Made by a program: the position numbers and the translations under genes. 64,000 nt of DNA, from the NCBI RefSeq assembly GCF_007859855.1, contig NZ_SJPK01000001.1, forward strand, positions 428,091 to 492,090, given 5' to 3'. The notes under the pieces were generated by a model. The model ran no database searches, was not told the DNA's origin, and was given only the letters and a program-made list of their open reading frames with translations. Positions 17,582 to 26,035 of the stretch are shown piece by piece (position 1 is the first letter of the stretch; each line of letters starts with the position of its first letter). Origin of the DNA: Allorhodopirellula solitaria (GTDB taxonomy: Bacteria; Planctomycetota; Planctomycetia; Pirellulales; Pirellulaceae).

Positions 17582-19059
17582 GTCCACCGCTACCGGCCGA
17601 TTTAGTCTTCCGTGAAGCGGCATTGTTGAGCGAACTCGTCAGCGAGTCGCAGTGGCGCGCCGCTGTCAGGGAGGTCAAGCAAGATCGCAAGAAGACGGGC
17701 ACGGCCAAGGTCGAGTCTGATGCGGAGCGGAAGACGCTCTGTGACGATATCGCTGCGATCTTGGTCCGTGACGATGTCATCACCCCGTATCAGGCTACCC
17801 AGCTACGGGCAGGGCGTACCAAGCTCACACTCGGGCCGTACCTCGTCACCGAGTTTATCGGCAAGGGTGGGATGGGGCAGGTTTTCGGGGGCGTCCACGA
17901 GATCATGGGCCGCCGCTGTGCGATCAAGGTCCTGCCGCTCGACAAGTCGGATGAGTTAGCCCGCGAGAGTTTCCACCGCGAGATTCGCTTGCAGGCGTCG
18001 TTGGATTGTCCCTATCTCGTCCGCGCCTTTGATGCCGGACGGGAGGGCAGCGTGCACTTCTTGGTTACCGAGTACGTCCCCGGCACGGACCTGCGTCGCC
18101 TCGTTAAGGAGAGTGGGCGGTTGTCCGTTCAGCAGGCGGCGTCGATCGTGGCCCAGGCTGCCGCGGGCCTGGCCTACGCTCACGAATCGGGGCTGATTCA
18201 CCGTGATATCAAGCCCGCCAATATTCTCGTCACGCCCCAAGGGCACGCCAAGGTCGCCGACGTCGGTTTGGCGGCGTTGATCTCTACGCCCGATGACGAT
18301 CCGAGAGCGGGCAAGGTGGTAGGCACGGCCGACTATCTTTCACCCGAGCAAATCCGGACTCCCGATGCGGTGGGACCACAATGCGATGTCTATTCGCTGG
18401 GCTGCACTTTGTACTATGCCATCACGGGCAAGGTGCCCTTCCCCGGTGGCGATTCGCGAAGCAAGTGCAAACGTCACCTCACCCAGGCACCCTGGGATCC
18501 CCGTCGCTTTGCCCCTGAGCTATCCGACGAATTTGTCGAGATCATTGCCGACATGATGGAGAAGGACGTCGATCAGCGAATTGAATCGGCCAACGAAGTC
18601 GTCCGTCGGCTCAGCCCCTGGGCATCGATGCATCCCGATGAAGGCGAATCATGGCTCGCCGAACGAGGCATCGAGCTGCGTGAGGAACCCGCTCGGACCC
18701 AGCGACCGAGCGCATTTGGAATGCAAGCAGATGGCGATGGAGACGATCTTTCGTGGAAGACAGCGTCGCTGGATTCGGGAGGAGTTGGCGTGAGCAATTC
18801 CGAAGTGATCCTCGACGAACCGCCGGTTTCATCGGGCGGCCTGTCGAGCATCACGAGTGATCCGCCACCGCCGTTGCCCGACCAGAGCGGCAACCTTGAC
18901 CTTCATTTCCCCAACCGCTCCGCGCCGCCAATTCCTCCGCCACCGACGGAGCGCCGCCGCGGCTCGGTGTCACGCTCCACACTATGGTTGACTGTTCTCC
19001 TCGCGATCTTGATCAGCGGGGCGGCAGGTTTCGCACTCGCAGTCTATTTGAATGTATGA
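17578..19059 (+). CDS. Membrane-anchored serine/threonine protein kinase (Hanks type)
   Basis: A 493-residue kinase. An N-terminal helical region typical of planctomycete kinases (about 1-75) precedes the catalytic domain: P-loop IGKGGMGQV, CAIKVL with the ATP-binding Lys, catalytic loop HRDIKPANILV, and GTADYLSPEQI. The metal-binding DFG triad is DVG (KVADVGLA), an uncommon but tolerated change. A low-complexity Pro/Ser linker is followed by a C-terminal membrane helix (LWLTVLLAILISGAAGFALAVYL) that ends two residues from the stop, so the kinase faces the cytoplasm. ATG 17578 is chosen because it overlaps the upstream stop codon. Confidence 0.92.
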   Translation: MSPPLPADLVFREAALLSELVSESQWRAAVREVKQDRKKTGTAKVESDAERKTLCDDIAAILVRDDVITPYQATQLRAGRTKLTLGPYLVTEFIGKGGMGQVFGGVHEIMGRRCAIKVLPLDKSDELARESFHREIRLQASLDCPYLVRAFDAGREGSVHFLVTEYVPGTDLRRLVKESGRLSVQQAASIVAQAAAGLAYAHESGLIHRDIKPANILVTPQGHAKVADVGLAALISTPDDDPRAGKVVGTADYLSPEQIRTPDAVGPQCDVYSLGCTLYYAITGKVPFPGGDSRSKCKRHLTQAPWDPRRFAPELSDEFVEIIADMMEKDVDQRIESANEVVRRLSPWASMHPDEGESWLAERGIELREEPARTQRPSAFGMQADGDGDDLSWKTASLDSGGVGVSNSEVILDEPPVSSGGLSSITSDPPPPLPDQSGNLDLHFPNRSAPPIPPPPTERRRGSVSRSTLWLTVLLAILISGAAGFALAVYLNV

Positions 19060-19104
19060 TAGACGCCCTCTCGTCCGTTGCCCTCTTTCTTACAACGAGT
19101 ATCC

Positions 19105-19866
19105 ATGACGCACTCCATCGATCGTCGAGTCCTGTTCCAAGCCACCGCCGCGTCGATTGTAGCGGGCGTCGCCGCCAGCCCCTATGCGGCAGCCGCACCG
19201 CTGGCCGACACCGATTCGTCCGAGTCGGTCCTCCCGCAAGGCGCGACGATACTCTTTCAAGGTGACTCGATCACCGATGCAGGCCGCGCTCGCCCACGCG
19301 ACGTCGCCAACGATGCACGAGCACTCGGCAATGGCTATCCGATGCTGCTCGCCACCGAGTTGTTACGGGACCATGCCGACGAACAACTGAAAGTCTACAA
19401 CCGCGGGATCAGCGGCAACAAAGTCCCCGATCTCGCCGCCCGCTGGCAAGCCGATTGCCTCGATCTGAAGCCAGCCGTGCTGAGTATTCTGATCGGAGTC
19501 AATGATATCTGGCACAAACTCAGCGGAAAATACGATGGCACCGTGGCTGACTATGAGTCCGGTTTTAAAGCCCTTCTGGAGGAAACACAGTCGAAGCTTC
19601 CCGACACCAGGATTGTCATCTGCGAACCCTTCGTACTGCGTTGCGGAGCGGTGAATGACGAGTGGTTCCCCGAGTTCACGCAGCGCCGTGAAGCCGCTCG
19701 CCGAGTCGCCAGCGAACGATCGCTCGAATGGGTGCCATTTCAAGAGATGTTTGACGAGGCGAGCAAAGTCACCGCGCCCGAGTACTGGGCAGCCGATGGC
19801 GTCCACCCCACGCTCGCTGGCCACTCATTGATGGCCCAAACTTGGCGTCAGACAACGGGAATCTAA
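19105..19866 (+). CDS. Tat-exported SGNH/GDSL-family hydrolase
   Basis: A 253-residue lipase/esterase-like enzyme. The Tat signal has the RR pair in SIDRRVLFQATAAS and a hydrophobic stretch ending at PYAAAAP. Catalytic blocks are block I FQGDSITDAG (Ser nucleophile), block II NRGISGNK (Gly), block III IGVNDIWH (Asn) and block V DGVHPTLAGH (Asp and His). It may remove acyl or acetyl groups from polysaccharides, a common role of secreted SGNH enzymes. The gene converges with ruvC and their stop codons overlap by 4 bp (19863-19866). Confidence 0.92.
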   Translation: MTHSIDRRVLFQATAASIVAGVAASPYAAAAPLADTDSSESVLPQGATILFQGDSITDAGRARPRDVANDARALGNGYPMLLATELLRDHADEQLKVYNRGISGNKVPDLAARWQADCLDLKPAVLSILIGVNDIWHKLSGKYDGTVADYESGFKALLEETQSKLPDTRIVICEPFVLRCGAVNDEWFPEFTQRREAARRVASERSLEWVPFQEMFDEASKVTAPEYWAADGVHPTLAGHSLMAQTWRQTTGI

Positions 19867-20390
19867 GCCGCCAGCGGATTGCCGGCGAGGTAGTGCCCGG
19901 TTAGCGCGATCGCCATGGCATCGGCGACGTCGTTGGGTTCAGGGACAGATTCGAGTCCGAGCTGCAGCTTCACCGCGAGCTGCATCTGTGATTTTGAGGC
20001 TCGTCCGTTGCCCGTCATGACTTTCTTGACGCGGGTCGGCTCATAGTGACAAATCTCGAGATTCGCCTCCCCGGCGGCGAGACAGATCACCCCTCGGGCA
20101 TGCCCCATCAGAATCGCTGTGCGCGGCCGTTCATAGTGTGAAAAAAGCTGTTCGAGCGCCATGGCGTCGATCGGATGGGCTGCAATGACTTCGCGAATCC
20201 CATCGCTGAGCTCCTTCAAACGCATTGGCAGCGTATCGCGGGCTCGGCTGCGGACGATGCCCGCCTCGACCAGACGCAGATTGCCCCCATCGCGACTGAC
20301 GACAGCGTACCCTGTCGTGTTTAGGCCGGGGTCGATACCGAGGATGCACTGAAAGGCGTCAGGCCGATCGGCTACGAGCTGCGTTCCCAA
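19863..20390 (-). CDS. ruvC: Holliday junction resolvase RuvC
   Basis: Crossover junction endodeoxyribonuclease of 175 residues that resolves Holliday junctions with RuvAB. Acidic active-site residues lie in [22 protein letters not shown] and [10 protein letters not shown]; the DNA-binding [21 protein letters not shown] is also canonical. No ATG is available: translation seems to begin at TTG 20390, inside the 3' end of cysS, with a 19-bp overlap that suggests coupling. ruvA and ruvB are not in the window. The C-terminus overlaps the convergent SGNH gene by 4 bp. Confidence 0.95.
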   Translation of the reverse strand: MGTQLVADRPDAFQCILGIDPGLNTTGYAVVSRDGGNLRLVEAGIVRSRARDTLPMRLKELSDGIREVIAAHPIDAMALEQLFSHYERPRTAILMGHARGVICLAAGEANLEICHYEPTRVKKVMTGNGRASKSQMQLAVKLQLGLESVPEPNDVADAMAIALTGHYLAGNPLAA

Positions 20391-21982
20391 GACGTTCCCT
20401 CTTTCTTGTCCAGTAGTGCGACACCGAGCGCCGAGAGACGATCACGAATCGCATCACCGGTTGCATAGTCTTTCCGCTCGCGGGCTTCCTTCCGCAGCTC
20501 GATCAACAGACGCACGACGCCATCGAGCAATTCACTGGCCGACTCATCGCCACCCGCAGCGATCGGCGGACGGACGAACAAACCGAGCACGCGAGCAAGT
20601 TCCGCGATCACGGTGGTGGCACGCACCAAGCGGACAACCGCAGGCGAGGCCGGGTCACTGGTCGCATTGAGCTTCTCAGCATCGATGTAGCGATTGAGCG
20701 ATCGCAGGGAATCGAACAGCACGCTGATGGCGAGCCCCGTGTTGAAATCGTCATCCATCGCGGCGAGGAATTTCGTCCGGATGGTGTGAATTTCTTGGAT
20801 CAGCGAGTCTTGGCCTGGGTCGAAGTCGCCCTCACTGCGCCGCCGAGGCGCCTCGAGTGCGTAGAACGACTGATCAGAGATCTCGGCGAACCGATCGAAG
20901 AATCGGTAGAACGCTTCGAGCGAAGTGCCGGCTTCGGCGAGCGTCTCGTCATTGTAAATAATGGTGCTGCGGTAGTGTGTTCGCAGCAGGAAGAAGCGGA
21001 TGCGTTCGCCGGTCTGGGTGCGGATCAGTTCGGCCAAGCCGCCGGCGCCCTTGCTACGGCTGATTTTTCCCGATGCTGCATCCTCTACCGTTTCGGGCGT
21101 CGGTTCTTCGCGGTCGCTCTTGCCGCCGATCTTGCCTTTTTCGCCCGCTCGCATCAGGCCGTTGTGCATCCAGTATTTCACCATCGGTGCATCGTGGCAA
21201 CAGGTGCTTTGGGCCCGTTCGTTCTCGTGGTGCGGGAACATCAGGTCGAGCCCGCCGCCGTGAATGTCGAATGTTTCGCCCAGGATCTCGTGGCTCATCG
21301 CGGAACACTCAATGTGCCATCCCGGTCGGCCATCGCCCCACGGGCTCTCCCAACTCGGCTCACCCGAACGGGCGGACTTCCATAACGCGAAGTCGCCTGG
21401 GTTGCGTTTCTTGGCCGCCGCGCCGCCACCCTCGCCCTGTTGGGCATCGACACTGCGATTGGACAACTGCCCATAACCGGCGTCTTTGGTGACGTCGAAA
21501 AAGACATCGCCCTCGACCGCGTAGGCGAAGCCCTTCTCCTCGAGGGAACCGATGAACGCAATGATTTGGTCCATGTGGTCGGTGGCGCGAGGCAGATGGT
21601 TGATCTGGTTGACGCCGAGTTCTTTTAGGTTAGCGAGATAGTCCGCTGTCATCTCGACAGCGATCTGACTCATCGGGATGCCGCGTTCGACACTCTTGTT
21701 GATGAGCTTGTCATCCACATCGGTGATATTGACGACGAACGTGACGTCGTAGCCGCAGTACGTCAGGAACCGCTTGATCGTGTCAAAAATCACCGGGCCA
21801 ACCATATGCCCGATGTGCGATTCGGCGTAGACCGTTGGGCCACACAGATACATGCCTACCCGTGGCGGGCGGAGCGGCAAGAAAGGCTCTTTCGTCTTGC
21901 TGAGCGTGTTGTAAACCCTGATCGAAGGGCGAGAATCGCAAGCGGCGTCAGCGGGCACGGGTGAGGTGGCGGTCGAACTCAT
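20372..21982 (-). CDS. cysS: Cysteinyl-tRNA synthetase
   Basis: Class I aminoacyl-tRNA synthetase of 536 residues. The zinc ligand Cys47 lies in [16 protein letters not shown] together with the HIGH motif (56-59). [13 protein letters not shown], the second zinc site around [10 protein letters not shown] and [11 protein letters not shown] follow. The second signature, normally KMSKS, reads KISRS and follows a polar insertion of about 30 residues ([20 protein letters not shown]). ATG 21982 starts a 20-residue tail before the conserved fold; an upstream in-frame extension has no protein-like sequence. It is upstream of ruvC in the same operon. Confidence 0.96.
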   Translation of the reverse strand: MSSTATSPVPADAACDSRPSIRVYNTLSKTKEPFLPLRPPRVGMYLCGPTVYAESHIGHMVGPVIFDTIKRFLTYCGYDVTFVVNITDVDDKLINKSVERGIPMSQIAVEMTADYLANLKELGVNQINHLPRATDHMDQIIAFIGSLEEKGFAYAVEGDVFFDVTKDAGYGQLSNRSVDAQQGEGGGAAAKKRNPGDFALWKSARSGEPSWESPWGDGRPGWHIECSAMSHEILGETFDIHGGGLDLMFPHHENERAQSTCCHDAPMVKYWMHNGLMRAGEKGKIGGKSDREEPTPETVEDAASGKISRSKGAGGLAELIRTQTGERIRFFLLRTHYRSTIIYNDETLAEAGTSLEAFYRFFDRFAEISDQSFYALEAPRRRSEGDFDPGQDSLIQEIHTIRTKFLAAMDDDFNTGLAISVLFDSLRSLNRYIDAEKLNATSDPASPAVVRLVRATTVIAELARVLGLFVRPPIAAGGDESASELLDGVVRLLIELRKEARERKDYATGDAIRDRLSALGVALLDKKEGTSWERSS

Positions 21983-22197
21983 CAATTCACGAGCGAAAAT
22001 GGAGGGGACGGGTGTCAGAGGAATTTCCAGGGGTGATGGCAGACATGCCACAAGGCTCCCTCTGGGGAGTATAGGCGAGATTGGCATCCCGGGGCGAGTC
22101 CATCTTCTGGGGCGCCACCCGAGCGGTCCCAAGCGGCCGTTTTACTGGGGAATTGTCTCCTTCCGCCAGCGGGCGGCGGCCTGCGAGCAGATGCACT

Positions 22198-23724
22198 TCA
22201 CAGCAAGTGCTTGGCTTTGACCTCGAGGTACTGATTGACCAGGGGGGCGGTGAGTTCATCGGGGAAGGCGTCGACGACGAGCACGCCACGATGCCGCAGG
22301 CCCGTCAAAACCTCCTCACGCCACACCAAAATGTCCGCCGCCGCTGCGGCGCGGTACATGGTGAACTCATCCACGGTGTCGATATCACGCGGTGGGGCCT
22401 CGCCTGCGGGCGTCGCGGCCCGAGCGACCGAGGCCGCGTGATGAGGCGCGTCGGCCGCGTCAAACATCTCACGATCACGCAGCAAGACCGCCAACGGGAG
22501 GTGCGTCCCGCCTAGATTCGAGAGGTAATCCACAACCACCTCTGCGTTGACTTCGTCGATCACGTTGGTCATCAACGTCACCAGCGAACGGCGTTTGCAG
22601 CGTGAACTGAGGTGTAGGAATGCGAGGTCATACCGTGACTCCACCATCCGAGGAAACTGATCAAACCCAGCCTGCAGCAATCGATTCATTTGACTGGCGC
22701 CGCCCCGGGGCGGAATGTAGGCATGCACCCGGTCGCTGAAACAGATCATTCCGACCGCGTCGCCTTGTTGCAACGCCACATAGGCCATCATCAATGCTGA
22801 ATTGAGTGCGTGATCCAACAGCGAGTAACCGTCTCGGTGATTGGTCATCATTCGCCCGCAATCGAGCATGAAGATCAGCCGTTGGCTCTGGTCACTTTGA
22901 AATTGACGAACTGTGAGTTTGTTCCGTCTCGCGGTGCTGCGCCAATCAATATGTCGATAGTGATCATCGCGTGTGTAATCGCGGAGCCGCTCGAAGTCGC
23001 TGTCCTGGCCGATCCGGCGTGTTCGCCGCACCCCAATCAGGCTGAGCCGATTCGTGCGGGCCAGCATCGCATAGTCGGCGAGCTGTTTCATGTCGGGGTA
23101 GATGTTCACCCGGTCGCGGACGGCGATCCTGATCTGCCGCTGCCAAAGTCGCAGTGGACTGTTGATCCTCAAGTAGCACCACTGCAGCTTAAAAGCCCCA
23201 CGTCGATGAGCGGTTAGATGGCCGATCGCTGCCGTTTCCATGCCGGTTCGCAGATCGAGCGAGTGCGAACTCGGTTCGGCTGAGAAGTGTTCGGGCAAAT
23301 CGTCGCAGAACTCACCGATCAACCGCATCGAGGTGCGGTTGCGGATCCGGAGAATACTGTCCATTGCGACGCCGAGCGATCCGGTGCGTGGAATCTCCCG
23401 TTCGACCTCGATGCCCACGCATCGGCGTCCGCCACTGCCTCGCCACAGCAATCCGTAGTCGACTGCCGAGACAATGAGAATCATTGCATCGACGAGTGCC
23501 ACGATCACCAGCCAATCGGGTGAGACGACGACCAGCACGCTACACGCGATCGGGATCGCGAGTGAACCGGCCCAGAACCGGGTTGGGAAAACGCGTGTTG
23601 CTAGCGCTGCGATCACCAACGGCAGGCTCAACAAAATCAGCAACAACCATGGCAACTGGCTCAGCCAGGACAGCTGACCATCCAGGTTCGTCGCAGATTC
23701 GAATTGGGCCAGGATGGAGAGCAT
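22198..23724 (-). CDS. DUF58-domain membrane protein
   Basis: A 508-residue protein. Two hydrophobic hairpins at about 25-85 anchor it. Next come a beta-rich region (VEREIPRTGSLGVAM, LTAHRRGAFKLQW) and the DUF58 signature ERLRDYTRDDHYRHIDWRSTARRNKL. The C-terminal half is a von Willebrand A-like fold with a degenerate metal site (FMLDCGRMM). DUF58 proteins usually occur with MoxR ATPases and are thought to be chaperoned by them; this one lacks a neighbouring MoxR, although a second DUF58 gene with MoxR is at 50.5-52.5 kb. It ends 215 bp before the cysS start. Confidence 0.88.
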   Translation of the reverse strand: MLSILAQFESATNLDGQLSWLSQLPWLLLILLSLPLVIAALATRVFPTRFWAGSLAIPIACSVLVVVSPDWLVIVALVDAMILIVSAVDYGLLWRGSGGRRCVGIEVEREIPRTGSLGVAMDSILRIRNRTSMRLIGEFCDDLPEHFSAEPSSHSLDLRTGMETAAIGHLTAHRRGAFKLQWCYLRINSPLRLWQRQIRIAVRDRVNIYPDMKQLADYAMLARTNRLSLIGVRRTRRIGQDSDFERLRDYTRDDHYRHIDWRSTARRNKLTVRQFQSDQSQRLIFMLDCGRMMTNHRDGYSLLDHALNSALMMAYVALQQGDAVGMICFSDRVHAYIPPRGGASQMNRLLQAGFDQFPRMVESRYDLAFLHLSSRCKRRSLVTLMTNVIDEVNAEVVVDYLSNLGGTHLPLAVLLRDREMFDAADAPHHAASVARAATPAGEAPPRDIDTVDEFTMYRAAAAADILVWREEVLTGLRHRGVLVVDAFPDELTAPLVNQYLEVKAKHLL

Positions 23725-23915
23725 GGCGGTGCGGGCGGGGTGATAGACGGGTGAAAAAGCCGTGACACACTGAGCGGCTCTGACCGGAGCTGAGTCAAAT
23801 TCGGCGACGCCGGTCCGAGTCCCGTGCTGCGAGTGCGCCGATACTCACTGGTATCCTCACGCTGACTCGCAGTTGTCGATTCGAGCGAGATCGCGGTGGC
23901 AATGGATTGCCCCGA

Positions 23916-25349
23916 CTACATTTTGCCCGCCGGGCGGATTCCGGAACCTTTCCGTTTCGTCAGTCGGTCGCCCAGGTCGGCGCGGGCCGCCTCGGCGTGC
24001 TTCTCGAGCAGTTCCACGATTTCGGGATGATCATCGATCACATTGTTGGTTTCGTTCACGTCGTTGTCGAGATCGAAAAGAGCGCGACCGATCTTCGCCT
24101 GCTCATAGCGGGAAGGCGTACCACCGCTGCCACCCTCCCGGCCCGCGAGAGTCCGATAGGAATGAGGGAAGTGCAATTTCCAACGATCATTTCGAATCGC
24201 TCGCAGTTCCCCACCACCGTAGTAGCAATAAAATGCTTCGTGAGGGGACTTCGCTCCCGGGTCGCCAAAGATCAGAGGGCGAATGTCCTTGCCGTCGATA
24301 GGATGCTCGGGGAGGTCGGCGCCGATCAATGCAGCCACAGTGGGCAGGATGTCGATCGTCGACGCGAGCTGGTCGCAGGATGTGCCCGCCGGGATCTTTC
24401 CAGTCCACTGCATGAGGGTCGGCTCGCGGTACCCGCCCTCGAACATCGTCCCTTTGCCCTCTCGCAACTGCGTCGTTCCGGCGTGATCGCCATAGCTGAG
24501 CCACGGACCATTGTCAGAGGTAAAGATGACCAAGGTATTGTCGTCCAACCCCTCCTCTTGCAGCGCGGCGTTGATCTGTCCGACCGACCAATCGACCTCC
24601 ATCACCACATCCCCAAAGAGTCCGCGTGAACTCTTGCCTTTGAACTTCTCCGAGACGTACAGCGGCACATGCACCATGCTGTGAGGCACGTACAAAAAGA
24701 ACGGGTTCTCTTTGTTGCGGTGAATGAAATCGACTGCGTGTTCGGTGTACTCAGTGGTGAGTTGTTCCTGGTCCTTCGGGGTCACTTTCGGATTGATGAT
24801 CTCGTTGCCCTCGATCAATGGTAGATCAGGCCAACGCTTCAGCCGTTCTTTCATCGGAAGATGCATGACATTGGGATGGTAGGGCCACATGTCGTTGCTG
24901 TAGGGCAGTCCGAGGTACTCGTCGAATCCATGCTGGAGTGGCAAGAACTTCTTTTGGAGGCCGAGGTGCCATTTTCCAAAGATCGCTGTCGCATAGCCCT
25001 TTTGCTTGCACAGCTCCGCCAAGGTGACTTCGTCCGGATTGATACCGGTCCGGGCATGGGGCCCCAAAGCACCGGAGATCCCGACGCGCCGATGGTAGCA
25101 CCCCGTCATCAAGGCGGCTCGAGAAGCCGAGCAAACGGCAGAGGAAACAACGAAATCCGTGAACCGACGTCCGTTCTCCGCCATCTTGTCGAGGTGCGGA
25201 GTCTCAATCCCCTCGGCGCCAAACGGGCCGATGTCTTCGTAGCCCATGTCATCGATGAAGATGACCACCACGTTCGGCGGACGATCGTCGGCTGTGGCCG
25301 TCGAGTTCAAACAAACCGTGAGGCATAGCAGGGTTGCTGCGAGTCGCAT
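23916..25349 (-). CDS. Secreted sulfatase with CSASR active-site motif
   Basis: A 477-residue type I sulfatase with a signal peptide (1-20, ending ATA). Metal ligands are in [16 protein letters not shown]; the formylglycine motif is C73-S-A-S-R77, with Ala where Pro is usual. This variant is seen in planctomycete sulfatases and still provides Cys and Arg. Further family marks are [18 protein letters not shown] and FTSDNGPW. The last residues are [13 protein letters not shown]. It is monocistronic, bounded downstream by DUF58 and upstream by a tandem-repeat array. The preferred sulfated sugar cannot be predicted. Confidence 0.93.
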   Translation of the reverse strand: MRLAATLLCLTVCLNSTATADDRPPNVVVIFIDDMGYEDIGPFGAEGIETPHLDKMAENGRRFTDFVVSSAVCSASRAALMTGCYHRRVGISGALGPHARTGINPDEVTLAELCKQKGYATAIFGKWHLGLQKKFLPLQHGFDEYLGLPYSNDMWPYHPNVMHLPMKERLKRWPDLPLIEGNEIINPKVTPKDQEQLTTEYTEHAVDFIHRNKENPFFLYVPHSMVHVPLYVSEKFKGKSSRGLFGDVVMEVDWSVGQINAALQEEGLDDNTLVIFTSDNGPWLSYGDHAGTTQLREGKGTMFEGGYREPTLMQWTGKIPAGTSCDQLASTIDILPTVAALIGADLPEHPIDGKDIRPLIFGDPGAKSPHEAFYCYYGGGELRAIRNDRWKLHFPHSYRTLAGREGGSGGTPSRYEQAKIGRALFDLDNDVNETNNVIDDHPEIVELLEKHAEAARADLGDRLTKRKGSGIRPAGKM

Positions 25350-25482
25350 TGAGTACTCCGGAGACGCTGGTGGGTGGGGTGAGTCGATGACCCGCCATCA
25401 TACACGTCTCTGGCACACCTTGCTTGCACCGGTTTTTATGCCGACCAGCGAGAGGAAGTGGGCTGTTTGGATTGATGGCTGC

Positions 25483-26029
25483 GACTATGTCGCCAAACGA
25501 CTCCGATTGTTTGAGCTTGGGCGGGAGTGCTCGGGCTCGCGACGGGCGGAGCCGTCGGTCGACTATGTCGCAAACGACTCCGGTTGTTTGAGCTGGGAGG
25601 GAGTGCTTGAGCTCGCGACGGGCGGAGCCGTCGGTCGACTATGTCGCAAACGACTCCGGCTGTTTGAGCTGGGAGAGAGTGCTTGGGCTCGCGACGGGCG
25701 GAGCCGTCGGTCGACTATGTCGCAAACGACTCCGGCTGTTTGAGCTGGGAGAGAGTGCTTGGGCTCGCGACGGGCGGAGCCGTCGGTCGACTATGTCGCC
25801 AAACGACTCCGGTTGTTTGAGCTGGGAGAGAGTGCTTGGGCTCGCGACGGGCGGAGCCGTCGGTCGACTATGTCGCCAAACGACTCCGGTTGTTTGGGCT
25901 GGGAGAGAGTGCTTGGGCTCGCGACGGGCGGAGCCGTCGGTCGACTATGTAGCAAACGACTCCGGTTGTTTGAGCTGGGAGAGAGTGCTTGAGCTCGCGA
26001 CGGGCGGAGCCGTCGGTCGACTATGTCCC
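25483..26029. repeat. Intergenic 76-78 bp tandem repeat, seven units plus a partial
   Basis: Units start at GACTATGTC at 25483, 25561, 25637, 25713, 25789, 25866 and 25943, with a cut-off eighth at 26019. Lengths are 78, 76, 76, 76, 77, 77 and 76 bp. Differences are a few substitutions and one extra C (CGCCAAAC versus CGCAAAC). Each unit contains a hairpin CGACGG-GCGGAG-CCGTCG. The array fills nearly all the space between the divergently placed sulfatase start and the end of the DUF11 protein. Unit lengths are not multiples of three and shift frame, so it is not coding. It is not a CRISPR, because there are no unique spacers. Confidence 0.95.
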
Positions 26030-26035
26030 ACCGAT

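Noticed and set aside
25483-26029. CRISPR array
   Set aside because: Repeat units are contiguous with no unique spacers, and no cas genes are present.
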